This document shows positions 26,446 through 35,743 of a stretch of 64,000 nucleotides of DNA, in pieces (position 1 is the first letter of the stretch; every line of letters starts with the position of its first letter). The position numbers and the translations under genes are program-made. The stretch is from Planctomycetota bacterium. GTDB lineage: Bacteria; Planctomycetota; PUPC01; JACPCR01. Under the pieces are notes generated by a model. That model saw nothing but the letters and a program-made list of their open reading frames with translations. It ran no database searches and was not told the DNA's origin. The stretch is from NCBI GenBank assembly GCA_016179685.1, contig JACPCR010000063.1, forward strand, positions 34,353 through 98,352. Direction: 5' to 3'.

Positions 26446-26660
26446 ACTTCTTAGCGAACATCCCTCTGCCGTCCTTCCCAAACTTGTCCTCCCGAAGGGG
26501 TCGCGTTGGGACTGCGGGAGGGACCTTCGATACAGGGCTCTATGGAGACCTTCGCCTGTCATCACGGGGCGGCGCTTCGCTTGCCCTGGCTATTTCATTT
26601 CGCCCACTTCGGGTCTCTTTCAAGATAGTGAACAGGGAAGGTTCACTCCGTTCTTGCGCG
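26446..26660. repeat. Dispersed repeat of about 210 bp, copy 2
   Basis: This aligns with 7693-7910 over its full length at roughly 80 % identity by eye. It fills the gap between the convergent CehA-like and second C45 genes and ends just before the C45 stop codon. Its first part (TGTCCTCCCGAAGGGGTCGC...) also resembles 43815-43862. Confidence 0.8.
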
Positions 26661-26664
26661 TGGG

Positions 26665-27720
26665 CTAAACCCGGTAGTGCTGATAGCGATGCCGGCAAGG
26701 CAGGCCGCGGGCAATGCGCATCTCGCGCCGCGCCGGCAAGAGGTAAAAGCTGTCCAGCGTCATGGACGTCCGGCCACGGACCAGGTGCTGGCAGAGGGTC
26801 ATGCCGGGGGCCGCCGCGTGGTCTCGCAGCAGCGCTTCGGCCACCCGGCCGTCGATGCGGCCGCAATGAGCGCGGAGCAGGTCCGACATGCGCTTCGCCC
26901 TGGCGGCAGTATTCTTCCGCACCGTGGGGCGCGGCAGCTTCTGGCGCGTCAGCCAGCACGAGCGCACACATTCGTAATGGTTCGCCCGGCTGATCCAGGG
27001 CTTGGCCCGAGCCGTCTCGATCCGGCCCGGGAAGCCTTCAACCACCCAGACTTCGCCTTCGGCGTCCGCGAGAAGAAAGATGAAACTGCCGGCATGTTCG
27101 GTGGACCGCAGCAGTTCGAGGGCCTCGCGGCAGTTCCTCCGCGTCAGGAGGCCGGCGATCAGGGCATAGGTGGGGATGCCGACCCGCGGCCTGAGGCGCG
27201 GAAAGAGGCCGGAGCTGGTCCAGACGAGGCCCAGCCCGTGCTCGTTGAGGCCTGCCGCGGACCACAGGCCCGGATAGGCATAGGTCAGCGTCGCCGGCTG
27301 GCCTTCCGCCCGTGCTCGAAGAAGGGAAGACCACGGGTAGAGGGACGGAGACCAGTCCCAATTTTGACCGATCACGGGGTTGCCGTCGCAGGTGGCAGGT
27401 CCGGCCGCCCCGAACGCGGTGCAGCGCTTGAGATGCCCGATCTCCTCGTGCAGCAGAAGCAGGGTCACCTCCAGGATGGACCGGCCGGACCCTTCCGATA
27501 CACCGAGGGCGAACTCCGAAACGGGGCGCTCCCACTGCCCCAGCCGGGCCCAGCAGCGCCGGGCGTAACGGAGACGGCTCGGCCTGGGCGGCACTTCCAT
27601 GCGGAGGAAGGCCTCGATGGCCTCCGCATGGGCCTCGCCGTAGGCGCGGCCGCAGGCCCTGGGAGTCCCTTCCACGCACAGAAGGCTGTGCCGAGTCGAA
27701 CATAACTCCGGGTTCTTCAT
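26665..27720 (-). CDS. C45 family hydrolase (second member)
   Basis: This is a 351-residue protein with the C45/AAT-like layout. The nucleophile segment is HLKRCTAFGAAGPATCDG (Cys about residue 97), followed by NPVIGQNWDWSPSLYPW with the family Gln-Asn-Trp-Asp motif. The GLWSAAGLNEHGLGLVWTS segment matches the middle of the family, and the C-terminal MTLDSFYLLPARREMRIARG fits its last strand. The sequence is only distantly related to the member at 23781, so the two probably differ in substrate. There is no signal peptide. The gene is convergent with the CehA-like gene and stands alone on the minus strand, with a core-type hairpin and rnpB upstream. Confidence 0.78.
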   Translation of the reverse strand: MKNPELCSTRHSLLCVEGTPRACGRAYGEAHAEAIEAFLRMEVPPRPSRLRYARRCWARLGQWERPVSEFALGVSEGSGRSILEVTLLLLHEEIGHLKRCTAFGAAGPATCDGNPVIGQNWDWSPSLYPWSSLLRARAEGQPATLTYAYPGLWSAAGLNEHGLGLVWTSSGLFPRLRPRVGIPTYALIAGLLTRRNCREALELLRSTEHAGSFIFLLADAEGEVWVVEGFPGRIETARAKPWISRANHYECVRSCWLTRQKLPRPTVRKNTAARAKRMSDLLRAHCGRIDGRVAEALLRDHAAAPGMTLCQHLVRGRTSMTLDSFYLLPARREMRIARGLPCRHRYQHYRV

Positions 27721-27790
27721 GCCTTTATGGCATTTCTTCGTCTCAACGAAGGTCGCGCCCGAATGGCGCTGACTTGACGAACCTTTTTGA

Positions 27791-27832
27791 TATTTCTGTT
27801 CAGAAGTGCGGATGCACTTCTGAACAGAAATA
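27791..27832. repeat. Perfect 19-bp core-type hairpin
   Basis: The arms 27791-27809 and 27814-27832 are exact complements around GGAT; the inner part reads GAAGTGC-GGAT-GCACTTC. It ends 4 bases from the 3' end of rnpB and lies upstream of the second C45 gene. Confidence 0.85.
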
Positions 27833-27836
27833 CTAA

Positions 27837-28204
27837 GTCCAGTGGGTCTGTAAGCCGAGTTCTGTCACCCGGTGATGCCGGGCCGGCGACCATTCATCTA
27901 CGACTGCCGTTGCCAGCAGCCTCCAACGGCCTACCCGGGAGTCGAGCGAGGCGGGCCGCCTCTCCTCCCTTATTTGGCCTTTCTTCGGACGGGGTTTGCC
28001 GAGCCAGCCCGGTCACCCGGGCTGCTGGTGGGCTCTTACCCCACCGTTTCACCTTTACCGGCGGGCCCGAAGGCCAACCGGAAGTCTGTTCTCTGTGGCA
28101 CTTTCCTGCCGGTTACCCGGAGTGGGCGTTACCCACCGTCCTGCCCTGCGAAGCTCGGACTTTCCTCCCCACGAACTGGGGCGGCCGCCCAACCCACTGG
28201 ACCC
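27837..28204 (-). ncRNA. rnpB: RNase P RNA (class A)
   Basis: The minus strand reads as bacterial RNase P RNA, about 368 nt. The 5' P1 arm (TCCAGTGGGT, near 28204) pairs with the 3' arm (ACCCACTGGA, near 27839). Hallmark motifs are GAGGAAAGTCCGAGCTTCGC near the 5' end, a GGTAACGCCC element, GGTGAAACGGTGGGGTAAGA in the centre, and CTCGGCTTACAGACC near the 3' end. The last two are the most conserved parts of the molecule. It forms the catalytic core of tRNA 5'-end maturation. Ends are set from the P1 pairing and are accurate to a few bases. Confidence 0.93.
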
Positions 28205-28209
28205 GCCTT

Positions 28210-28215
28210 ATTCTA
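28210..28215 (-). promoter_or_regulatory. Probable -10 element of rnpB
   Basis: TAGAAT (minus strand, 28215 to 28210) ends 6 bases before the GGGTCC that starts the RNA. A good -35 box is not seen at the usual distance, so the call rests on the -10 match and its position. Confidence 0.4.
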
Positions 28216-28333
28216 GCTTCTTCTTGACGGATTTCATGAAAATAGAGACAATGGCGCATTGTTGGCCGCCGTGTCGATTCTTGGTCAGGTCTCGGTAACT
28301 GCTGAGTGATCGTCACCGGAGGCCTGTTTCTGT

Positions 28334-28449
28334 GAGTCCCGTAGGGACGTCCGGAATGAGCCCAGGGCATCAGTTCGCCGAAGCCCCGCGAAGGCGAACG
28401 CAGCCCTGGGAAGGCAAAGCGCATCAACCACAAGAGTCCCGTAGGGACG
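28334..28449. repeat. MITE-like element with GAGTCCCGTAGGGACG ends
   Basis: The 16-base palindrome-containing word GAGTCCCGTAGGGACG occurs at 28334-28349 and again exactly 100 bp later at 28434-28449. Between them GCCCAGGG (28370) and GCCCTGGG (28403) form an inverted pair. Similar elements are known to me as dispersed repeats in several bacterial phyla. No gene is seen in it. Confidence 0.65.
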
Positions 28450-28494
28450 ACAGAAGTTTTCGCTTAGCAATTACAGGTCTCGAGACTCCCCATC

Positions 28495-28980
28495 ATGGAA
28501 TGGAAAATCTCCCGGGCGCACGGGAAGTGCATGGTATGCCAGACGGTGCTGGAGGAAAACCAGTTCTATTATTCGGCCCTGACCGACGCGGGCGTTGAAT
28601 TCGTCCGGAAAGACTTTTGCCTGGCCTGTTGGGGGAAACGGACCGAAGAGGTCTTCTCCTTCTGGAAATCCCGTGTTCCTCCGCGAGAGAAGGAGGCCCA
28701 GACCTTCGTGGATGACGAGGCGCTGATGGAATTCTTTCACCGGCTGGAACCCGAGCAAGAGGCCTCCAAGGTTCATTTTCGTTACCTCCTCGGGCTGATG
28801 CTGATGCGGAAGAAACGGCTGAAGTTCGAGGACCTGGAGCGTGAGGAGGGGCGTGAATACCTCATCCTCCGGCAGCCGGGTGAAGAGGTGCGTTACCGGG
28901 TGCTCGACCCGAAGCTTTCACAAGACAAGCTGGACCAGCTCAAAGAGGAACTCAACCAGATTCTTTACCAAGAGGTTTGA
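28495..28980 (+). CDS. Zinc-ribbon-like protein of unknown function
   Basis: This is a 161-residue soluble protein. Two CxxC pairs (CMVC at about residues 12-15 and CLAC at about 42-45) form a likely zinc-binding unit in the N-terminal third. The remainder is charged and helical (FFHRLEPEQEASKVHFRYLLG, then KRLKFEDLEREEGREYLILR). The arrangement looks like an adaptor or nucleic-acid-associated protein; no enzyme motif is present. It is followed after 5 bp by a small gene in the same direction, so the two are presumably cotranslated. I cannot name a family. Confidence 0.75.
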   Translation: MEWKISRAHGKCMVCQTVLEENQFYYSALTDAGVEFVRKDFCLACWGKRTEEVFSFWKSRVPPREKEAQTFVDDEALMEFFHRLEPEQEASKVHFRYLLGLMLMRKKRLKFEDLEREEGREYLILRQPGEEVRYRVLDPKLSQDKLDQLKEELNQILYQEV

Positions 28981-28985
28981 CGCCC

Positions 28986-29198
28986 ATGAAAGGAATGAAG
29001 ATTGAGGAGCTTGCCTACCGTATAGCTGGGGAGACCCTGAACCTGCTTGAAGAGAAGTATCATTACCGCATCTCGGATGAGCACAAGAAAGGAATTCAGC
29101 GCGAGATTCGGGACAACCTGATGCGGTACATCAGCGAGGGGGCCGGGAGCACGTCGGCCGGCCAGGCCAAGTCCGCAACCTCCCAGACGAGTTCGTAA
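28986..29198 (+). CDS. Small helical protein of unknown function
   Basis: From the ATG at 28986 the product is about 70 residues: a helical region (ELAYRIAGETLNLLEEKYH, then EHKKGIQREIRDNLMRYI) and a Ser/Thr/Ala/Gly-rich tail that probably is unstructured. AGAGG about 10 bases upstream, within the 3' end of the zinc-ribbon gene, could serve as ribosome binding site. A TTG at 28977 and an ATG at 28995 are alternative starts. The tight spacing suggests it works together with the zinc-ribbon protein. No homologue is recognised. Confidence 0.6.
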   Translation: MKGMKIEELAYRIAGETLNLLEEKYHYRISDEHKKGIQREIRDNLMRYISEGAGSTSAGQAKSATSQTSS

Positions 29199-29284
29199 GA
29201 ATTAGACCGTTTTGAGGGTTAAGGCAGGCGCTTGGCGTCTCCCTCGAGTGGTTCAAGCCCACAGTCCGGGACCGGCACAAGCCT

Positions 29285-30091
29285 ATGATGAAAATCGGCT
29301 TTTACACCTACCAGTACGTTGACATTGCCGACCTGCCGATCGTGGAGGTCATGGAAGCCATAGCCAAGGAAGGCTACGACGGCATCGATATCAGTGCGAC
29401 CCGCGGGCGCGCCCAGGACCCTTCCCTTTTCCCGCAGGAAGACCGCCGGAGATACCGGGAGACGGCCGAGCGCCTCGGACTCGAAATCGAGGCCGTGGTC
29501 ACCCACCTCCCGATGCTCGAGTCCGTCTGGAACGGCGACCCCATCAACCTCCCAGGAGCGGTCGATCTCGCCGTAGACGTCGGAGCCCGGATTGTGACCG
29601 TCCATATCGGCAGCTTCAAGGAGACGGAACATCCCTTCGACCTGGCCTGGGAGAGCGCGGTGGAGCATCTGGCCGATGCCTGCCGGTACGCCGGAAGCCG
29701 CGGAATCCTGATCGCCCTCGACGCCATCTGGCCCACCACCCTCCTCGATACCCCCGAAAAGGTCAGCGCCCTCATCCGGCAAGTCGGGTCGCCGAGCCTC
29801 AAACACAACTATGACCCGTGTTACCTGGCCATTGCCGGGATCGATCCCGCTCAGGCCGTGAAGGAGCTGGCCCAGAACATCTGCCACGCCCACGTGAAGG
29901 ACTATCGGGGCTCGTATCCCCACTTCCAGCATCATATTCCAGGAGAAGGCAAGCTGAACTTCAAAGGCTGGACCGCCGCGCTCAAACGCATCCATTATCC
30001 GGGCTACCTCACGGTCGAATGCTTCCGGCAGCACGATCTCAAGAAGGCCTGTCGTGTGGCCTACCGGACCCTATCCAAGCTCGTCTCTTAA
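29285..30091 (+). CDS. Sugar phosphate isomerase/epimerase (xylose-isomerase-like TIM barrel)
   Basis: This is a 268-residue protein of the AP endonuclease 2/xylose-isomerase-like superfamily (PF01261). Features include an N-terminal MMKIGFYTYQYVDIADLPI strand, EAIAKEGYDGIDIS, ARIVTVHIG, a strand containing LIALDAIWPT, LKHNYDPCYLAI, AHVKDYRG and YPGYLTVECF. Metal-binding acidic and histidine residues fall at the ends of these strands, as expected for isomerases and epimerases of this family. Substrate is not predictable. Two adjacent ATG codons (29285, 29288) are possible starts. It stands alone between the small-protein pair and a gap before rnc. Confidence 0.85.
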   Translation: MMKIGFYTYQYVDIADLPIVEVMEAIAKEGYDGIDISATRGRAQDPSLFPQEDRRRYRETAERLGLEIEAVVTHLPMLESVWNGDPINLPGAVDLAVDVGARIVTVHIGSFKETEHPFDLAWESAVEHLADACRYAGSRGILIALDAIWPTTLLDTPEKVSALIRQVGSPSLKHNYDPCYLAIAGIDPAQAVKELAQNICHAHVKDYRGSYPHFQHHIPGEGKLNFKGWTAALKRIHYPGYLTVECFRQHDLKKACRVAYRTLSKLVS

Positions 30092-30595
30092 CGCTCCGCC
30101 CGTCCATGGGCGTTGCTGAAGATTCCCCGCCCCGTGATGTTGCGGCCGTCAGACCGCGTGCTAAAATCCTCGTGCTGTGGGCCTCCGGCTACAGCGATGC
30201 CCTCCGTCCGCTGTCTAGAAAGATGATGAAGTTTTAGGCGCCGGGCCATTCGTGTGCCTTCCTGTGCATCCCGATATCCCCTGCTCGGCGCGTCCATCCG
30301 GCCGGGATGAACGCGCTAGCCGGTGCGGGATGAACCGAAGCCATTGTCCACAATGCCCCGATGCCTGAGCCTTCCAGGCAATGACGGCTCTCCCACGAGC
30401 CCGAACGGTCCCTGCCTTAACGCGAGCGGCTCATCCCAGCGCCGCCCTCATCTTTCCTGACAACCTTTGTTATGGGGCGCGGGCGTCTCCCGCTGCCCGG
30501 TGTCTTTCGGGCCTCCCGGAACGGCGGCGCAATCGCATGGACGGCCCCGGTGACCCGCCGCGGAATGTCCGTATTCCTTTGGGCAAGGAGGAGTT
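30092..30595. other. Gap of about 500 bp without a recognisable gene
   Basis: I see no tRNA, no coding frame with a plausible start and ribosome binding site, and no clear palindrome. A 72-codon plus-strand frame ending at 30599 overlaps the rnc start and lacks recognisable features. The region may hold the rnc promoter. Confidence 0.4.
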
Positions 30596-31318
30596 GTGAC
30601 CGAATACGAATCGGAAGCGTGTGAGGCGATTCTGAAACATTCATTCCGGAATCTCCAGTTGCTGGAGAAGGCGCTCACCCATTCGTCGAGCAAGTCCTCC
30701 ACGGCGGAGAGCAATGAACGGATGGAATTTCTGGGCGATGCCATACTCGGCATGATCATCTCGGAATACCTCTACCAGAACTTTCCGGATTCCAGTGAGG
30801 GTGACCTCACCCGCATCAAGTCCGTCGTGGTCAGCCGGACCATCCTGGCGCAAAGTGCGAAGGTGCTTCAACTCGGCGACTTCATTCGAGTGGGCCGGGG
30901 CCTGGGCCAGCGCAAGCTGCCGCGTTCGGTGCTCGCCAATGTCTTCGAGGCCGTCATCGCGGCCATCTACGAGGACCAGGGCCTGGACGCCGCGCGAACC
31001 TTTATCCTGAACAACCTCCGGGAGCAGATTCAAACGGTGGTGCAGGACGAACATGAGAAGAACTACAAGTCTCTGCTGCAGCAATATGCTCAGAGGGAGC
31101 TTGCAGCTACTCCGACCTACCGCGTCATTTCCCAGAAGGGTCCCGACCATTCCAAAGAGTTCGAAGTCGTCGTCGTCATCAACGACCTGGAATACGTCAC
31201 GGGGTGGGGCCGAAGCAAGAAGGAAGCGGAACAGCGGGCCGCGGAGCAGACCCTGAAACAGCTTCTCGATCAGTGTGAGGGCAATGGGGGATCCCCTCCG
31301 AATCACCCGACAGTTTAA
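30596..31318 (+). CDS. rnc: Ribonuclease III
   Basis: This 240-residue protein cleaves double-stranded RNA, chiefly rRNA precursors. The catalytic signature ERMEFLGDAILG (about residues 41-52) holds the acidic residues of the active site, and VFEAVIAAIYEDQG is the second conserved metal-binding region. The C-terminal third (YKSLLQQYAQRELAATPTYR ... SKKEAEQRAAEQTLKQLL) is the double-stranded-RNA-binding domain. The GTG start at 30596 is preceded by a strong AAGGAGG (30585-30591). The downstream mfd frame overlaps the 3' end by about 40 bp, which indicates translational coupling. Confidence 0.95.
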   Translation: MTEYESEACEAILKHSFRNLQLLEKALTHSSSKSSTAESNERMEFLGDAILGMIISEYLYQNFPDSSEGDLTRIKSVVVSRTILAQSAKVLQLGDFIRVGRGLGQRKLPRSVLANVFEAVIAAIYEDQGLDAARTFILNNLREQIQTVVQDEHEKNYKSLLQQYAQRELAATPTYRVISQKGPDHSKEFEVVVVINDLEYVTGWGRSKKEAEQRAAEQTLKQLLDQCEGNGGSPPNHPTV

Positions 31319-34300
31319 AACGCTGCTGGAAGGCCTCCGATCAGGCCATGAAAGCCTGGCCAGTGGGCTCTGGGGCCCCGCGTATGCCTGGCTCGTGGCG
31401 GAAATCGCCACCGCATCGCCCGGAGCCGTGCTCCTCGTCCTGCCGACCGGCGACGACGCGGACGACGCCATCCTGGACCTTCAGTTCTTCCTGCCGGCCG
31501 GCGTCGTCCCCACCCTCTTCCCCGCCTGGGAAACCCTCCCGGACGAAAATTTGCCCCTGCACCCGGATATCCTGGGCCAGCGGCTATCCGTTCTCCGGCG
31601 GATGCTCCGGCCCCCCGAATCGGACTACCCCGCCCCAAGACTGGTCGTCACCCCCATCCAGGCCCTGCAGCAGCCGGTGATCGCGGCCGCCGCCCTCGCC
31701 GCCAGCTTCCTCGATTTCCGGTTGCGCCGGGACCACTCCCTTGAAGAGACCGCTCGCTGGCTCGTCGACCGCGGCTTCGAACGCCTGCCCCAGGTGGAAT
31801 CTCCCGGACAGTTCAGTATCCGCGGCGGCATTCTCGACCTTTTCCCCCTCGGCGAGGAAAGCCCGGTCCGAATCGAATTTTCCGGCGATACCGTCGATTC
31901 CATCCGCCGATTCGAACCGGCCACCCAGCGCTCCACGCAAAGCCTGGAGGAAGTGCGGGTGATGGCCGTCCCGGACTCGCAGCTCCGCCACCTGAAGCCC
32001 GAAGGCCGCGGGGTCACGCTCCTCGACCATCTCCCGGCTGACACATGGGTCATCATCAAGGAGCCCGCGCAGGCCCTCGAGCAATCCGGCCGATTCCTCG
32101 AGAGCCCCGCCGCCCGCAAGGAGTTGTACCGCTTCTCCGAGCTTCAGGCGGCCTGGGGCCGACACCCTGTCCTTCACCTCACCGGGCTGCCGGAACGCGC
32201 CCGCAGGCATCACGCCGCCTTCTCCGTCCGGTCCATCGAGCGCTTCACGGGCCGCCTCGAGTCCGTGGCCTCGGAGCTGGCCGGCCTCGTCGGCCGCAAC
32301 CGCCGCGTCGTCGTCGTCTGCCGGAACGCCGGGGAGCTCGAACGCCTCCGCGAGATCGTCGCGGGCAGCCTCCTGGCGGCCGAACCGAAGCTCGAAGGGA
32401 GGATCGGGACGCTCACCGGCGGATTCGAATTCGACGAGGCCGGGACGGCCTTCGTCACGTACCGGGAGATTTTCCAGCGTGACCGCGCGGCCTTGCGGCC
32501 CGTGCGGCCGCGCCACCCCAGCGCGCCCCTCGAGGACTGGCTGGACCTCGAGCCCGGAAACGCCGTCGTGCACGTCGTCCACGGCATCGGGCGCTACCTG
32601 GGCATGGAACGGATGGAGCGGAACGGCGAGAGCACCGATTTTCTAGCCCTCGAGTTCGCTGAGGGCACGCGGATTTACGTCCCTGCCAGCCACATCGACC
32701 TCGTCCAAAAATACCTGGGACCCACCCGTGGGCGGCCGCAGCTCAGCAAGATCGGCACGCTGCGCTGGTCGCGCAAGAAACAGGAAGTCAAGGACGCCAT
32801 CGAGGACATGGCGGTGGAACTGCTCCGCATCCAGGCCATCCGGGCCTCACAGCCCGGCGTGCGATACCCGCCGGATACCGAGTGGCAACTCGAGTTCGAG
32901 GCGGCTTTCCCGTTCGAGCCGACAGAGGACCAGCGCGCGGCGGCCGAGGCCATCAAACGGGACATGGAGCAGGAAAGGCCGATGGACCGCCTCCTGTGCG
33001 GCGACGTGGGTTACGGGAAGACCGAGGTGGCCATGCGAGCCGCCTTCAAGACCGTTCTCCACGGCAAACAGGTCGCTGTCCTCGCCCCCACGACCGTCCT
33101 CGCTCAGCAACATTACCGTACCTTCTCCGAACGCATGGCCGATTACCCCGTCACCGTCGAGGTCGTCAGCCGCTTCCGCTCCAAGCCCGAGCAGAAGCAG
33201 ATTCTGGAACAGGTCCAGTCGGGGGCCGTCGATATCCTCATCGGCACCCACCGGCTCGTCCAGGAGGACGTGCGTTTCCACGACCTGGGCCTGCTCGTCA
33301 TCGACGAGGAGCAGCGCTTCGGCGTCGTTCAGAAGGAATTCCTCAAACGCATGCGCCACACGGTCGAGGTCCTCACCATGACCGCCACGCCGATCCCCCG
33401 GACGCTTCATCTCTCTCTTCTCGGCATCCGTGACATCAGCGCCCTCAACACCCCGCCAGCGGACCGGCAGAGCATCCACAGCGAGGTCTGCCGGTTCGAC
33501 CCTCGCCTGCTCCGCGATGCGGTCCACCGTGAGATGAGCCGCGGCGGCCAGGTCTACTTCGTTCACAACCGAGTCCAGACGATCGAGTCCATGGCGGCCC
33601 GCCTGGCCGAGATCGTGCCCTCCGCCCGGCAGGTCGTCGCACACGGCCAGATGCCCGAAGGCGAGCTCGAGGCCTGCATGATGGATTTCGTCAATGGCCG
33701 ATACGATATCCTCGTCTGCACGACGATCATCGGGAGCGGGCTCGATATCCCCAATGCGAACACGATCTTCCTCCATGAGGCGGACCGGTTCGGCCTGGCG
33801 GAGCTGCACCAGCTCCGGGGCCGTGTCGGCCGCTACAAGCACCGCGCCTATGCCTATTTCCTGCTGCCCGAGGACCGGCCCATCTCCCCGAAGGCCCTGC
33901 GCCGGCTCAAGGCGATCGAGGAGTTCAGCGAGCTCGGCGCCGGCTTCAAGATCGCCCTGCGCGACCTCGAAATCCGCGGGGCAGGCAACCTCCTCGGGCC
34001 CCGCCAGTCCGGCCACATCGGGGCCGTCGGATACGAGCTCTATTGCAAGCTGCTCGACGTCACCGTCCGCCAGCTCAAGAACCAGCCCATCGCCGTCCCC
34101 ATCGATGTGCAGGTCCGGCTCGGACTCGATGCCTTCCTGCCCGCGGCGTACGTGCCCGACGACCGCCAGAAGATGGAGGTCTACCGCGACCTCGCCCGTT
34201 GCCACGATCTCGCCCGCATCCGGGAGGTCGAGGAAGCCCTGGCCGACCGCTACGGCCCCGTGCCTCCGCCTGCCGCCGCCCTCCTCCAGCAGCACCGGCT

Positions 34301-34601
34301 GAGAATCCTCGCCCAGCCGTGGGAAATCCACGACATCCGCCGGCTGCCGGACCGCCTCGAACTGCGCTCCCCGAAGGCCAGCGAGGTCGCCCAGGCCCTC
34401 GAGTTGCCGCGCCCGCTCATCCGGCACGTCGATGCCCACACCGTCCACGTCCTCTTCCCCAGCGGCCTCCCAGAATCCGAGATCGGCCGGTTCGCCGAGG
34501 AGCTGCTCGGCACGCGGAAAGCCCGCATACCGGAAGGTTCCGCAGTCGTCCCTCCCGCCCTCCTCGAAGGCCTGAAAGCGTCCCACCGCAGCCGGCCCTG
34601 A
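31275..34601 (+). CDS. mfd: Transcription-repair coupling factor
   Basis: This is a 1108-residue protein close to the usual Mfd length. N-terminal UvrB-like regions are followed by the RNA-polymerase-interacting domain ([17 protein letters not shown]). The helicase translocase has Walker A in [17 protein letters not shown], the Walker B/DEEQ box in [32 protein letters not shown] and the TRG-type motif region with [14 protein letters not shown] and QLRGRVGR. The C-terminal domain lies after about residue 950. The protein dislodges RNA polymerase stalled at lesions and recruits UvrA. The GTG at 31275 overlaps rnc; an ATG at 31284 is an alternative start. Many minus-strand frames in this span are shadows of its GC-rich codons. 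Confidence 0.95.
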   Translation: MRAMGDPLRITRQFKTLLEGLRSGHESLASGLWGPAYAWLVAEIATASPGAVLLVLPTGDDADDAILDLQFFLPAGVVPTLFPAWETLPDENLPLHPDILGQRLSVLRRMLRPPESDYPAPRLVVTPIQALQQPVIAAAALAASFLDFRLRRDHSLEETARWLVDRGFERLPQVESPGQFSIRGGILDLFPLGEESPVRIEFSGDTVDSIRRFEPATQRSTQSLEEVRVMAVPDSQLRHLKPEGRGVTLLDHLPADTWVIIKEPAQALEQSGRFLESPAARKELYRFSELQAAWGRHPVLHLTGLPERARRHHAAFSVRSIERFTGRLESVASELAGLVGRNRRVVVVCRNAGELERLREIVAGSLLAAEPKLEGRIGTLTGGFEFDEAGTAFVTYREIFQRDRAALRPVRPRHPSAPLEDWLDLEPGNAVVHVVHGIGRYLGMERMERNGESTDFLALEFAEGTRIYVPASHIDLVQKYLGPTRGRPQLSKIGTLRWSRKKQEVKDAIEDMAVELLRIQAIRASQPGVRYPPDTEWQLEFEAAFPFEPTEDQRAAAEAIKRDMEQERPMDRLLCGDVGYGKTEVAMRAAFKTVLHGKQVAVLAPTTVLAQQHYRTFSERMADYPVTVEVVSRFRSKPEQKQILEQVQSGAVDILIGTHRLVQEDVRFHDLGLLVIDEEQRFGVVQKEFLKRMRHTVEVLTMTATPIPRTLHLSLLGIRDISALNTPPADRQSIHSEVCRFDPRLLRDAVHREMSRGGQVYFVHNRVQTIESMAARLAEIVPSARQVVAHGQMPEGELEACMMDFVNGRYDILVCTTIIGSGLDIPNANTIFLHEADRFGLAELHQLRGRVGRYKHRAYAYFLLPEDRPISPKALRRLKAIEEFSELGAGFKIALRDLEIRGAGNLLGPRQSGHIGAVGYELYCKLLDVTVRQLKNQPIAVPIDVQVRLGLDAFLPAAYVPDDRQKMEVYRDLARCHDLARIREVEEALADRYGPVPPPAAALLQQHRLRILAQPWEIHDIRRLPDRLELRSPKASEVAQALELPRPLIRHVDAHTVHVLFPSGLPESEIGRFAEELLGTRKARIPEGSAVVPPALLEGLKASHRSRP

Positions 34602-34730
34602 TGTGCACATTCTTTCATTCCGGGGCCTCAGGCAGGTGCGGAAGGAAGCGCCATGCTGGTATCACGGCGGATAGGACGTTTCTCACTTACCGTGCGGGTG
34701 CACTTCCGTTCCGCAGTACTCGCTTGACGC

Positions 34731-35672
34731 CTACCACTGCGGGTCCGGAAGGTCCGCGTAGAGCGAGGTGGACAGATAACGTTCGCCCGAGTCGGGCAGG
34801 ATGACGACGAGGAGCTTCCCCCGGTTCTCGGGTCGGCGGGCGACCCCCACGGCGACGTGGACGGCGGCGCCGGAGGAGATTCCGGCGAAGATGCCTTCGT
34901 CTCGGGCCAGGCGGCGGGCCATCCGGACCGCATCGTCCGTCTCGATGGTCAGTATCTCGTCCATCAGGTCCCTGCGCATCACGTCAGGGATGAAGCCCGC
35001 GCCGATGCCCTGAATGGGATGGTAGCCGTGCCGGCCCTGGGTCATCACCGGCGAATCGGCCGGCTCGATCGCGATCACTCGAAGGCCCGGCTTCCTCGGT
35101 TTGAGCGCCTCGGCGCACCCCGTGACCGTACCGCCGGTCCCCACGCCCCCAACGATGAGGTCCACCTGGCCGTCCGTATCTCGCCAGATTTCGAGCGCGG
35201 TGGTCTTGCGGTGAGATTCCGGGTTGTGCGGGTTCTTGAACTGCTGCAACATGAGGTAATCCGGGTGCTCGCGGCAAAGCTGCTCGGCGGCGACGACCGC
35301 GCCGTGCATGAAATCGACCGCCGGCGTGAGGATGAGCTTGGCCCCGAGGGCGCGCAGAAGGTTCTGCCGCTCGACGCTCATGGTCTCCGGCATGGTCAGG
35401 ATGAGCTTGTAGCCGCGGGCGGCGCAGACGAAGGCCAGCGCGATCCCCGTGTTGCCCGAGGTCGGCTCGACCAATACAGTGTCCTTGCGGATGCGGCCAT
35501 CCCGCTCCGCGGCGTCGATCATGTTCACCCCAATGCGGTCCTTGACGCTGTGCAGAGGATTGAACATCTCGAGCTTGGCGACGACCCTTGCCGCCGCCCC
35601 GTCGGCCACCTTCCGGAGCTCGACGAGAGGCGTGTTTCCGATCAACTGGGTCACGTCGGAAGCAATTCGCAT
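34731..35672 (-). CDS. cysK: Cysteine synthase A
   Basis: This is a 313-residue PLP enzyme that makes cysteine from O-acetylserine and sulfide. The Schiff-base lysine lies in [11 protein letters not shown] (about residue 44), the SGNTGIALA loop binds the substrate, and [17 protein letters not shown] is the phosphate-binding glycine loop. [15 protein letters not shown] is the C-terminal serine-containing motif. The start has AGGAGGG upstream. It reads as the second gene after the creatininase-family gene on the minus strand, 71 bp away. No cysE or regulator is visible nearby. Confidence 0.93.
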   Translation of the reverse strand: MRIASDVTQLIGNTPLVELRKVADGAAARVVAKLEMFNPLHSVKDRIGVNMIDAAERDGRIRKDTVLVEPTSGNTGIALAFVCAARGYKLILTMPETMSVERQNLLRALGAKLILTPAVDFMHGAVVAAEQLCREHPDYLMLQQFKNPHNPESHRKTTALEIWRDTDGQVDLIVGGVGTGGTVTGCAEALKPRKPGLRVIAIEPADSPVMTQGRHGYHPIQGIGAGFIPDVMRRDLMDEILTIETDDAVRMARRLARDEGIFAGISSGAAVHVAVGVARRPENRGKLLVVILPDSGERYLSTSLYADLPDPQW

Positions 35673-35743
35673 CGAAGCCCTCCTGCCTGCCGCTCCGTGG
35701 TGGGGACACCTCTGCCGCCCTCATCTTAGCGGATTTCAATTCG

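Noticed and set aside
27836..28225. Several plus- and minus-strand frames over the rnpB region
   Set aside because: The region matches RNase P RNA with paired ends and conserved cores, so the frames are chance.
30381..30599. A 72-codon frame just before rnc
   Set aside because: It overlaps the rnc start codon and ribosome binding site and looks like GC-driven noise.
32847..34610. A 587-codon minus-strand frame inside mfd
   Set aside because: The mfd frame carries all helicase motifs, and the antisense frame has none.
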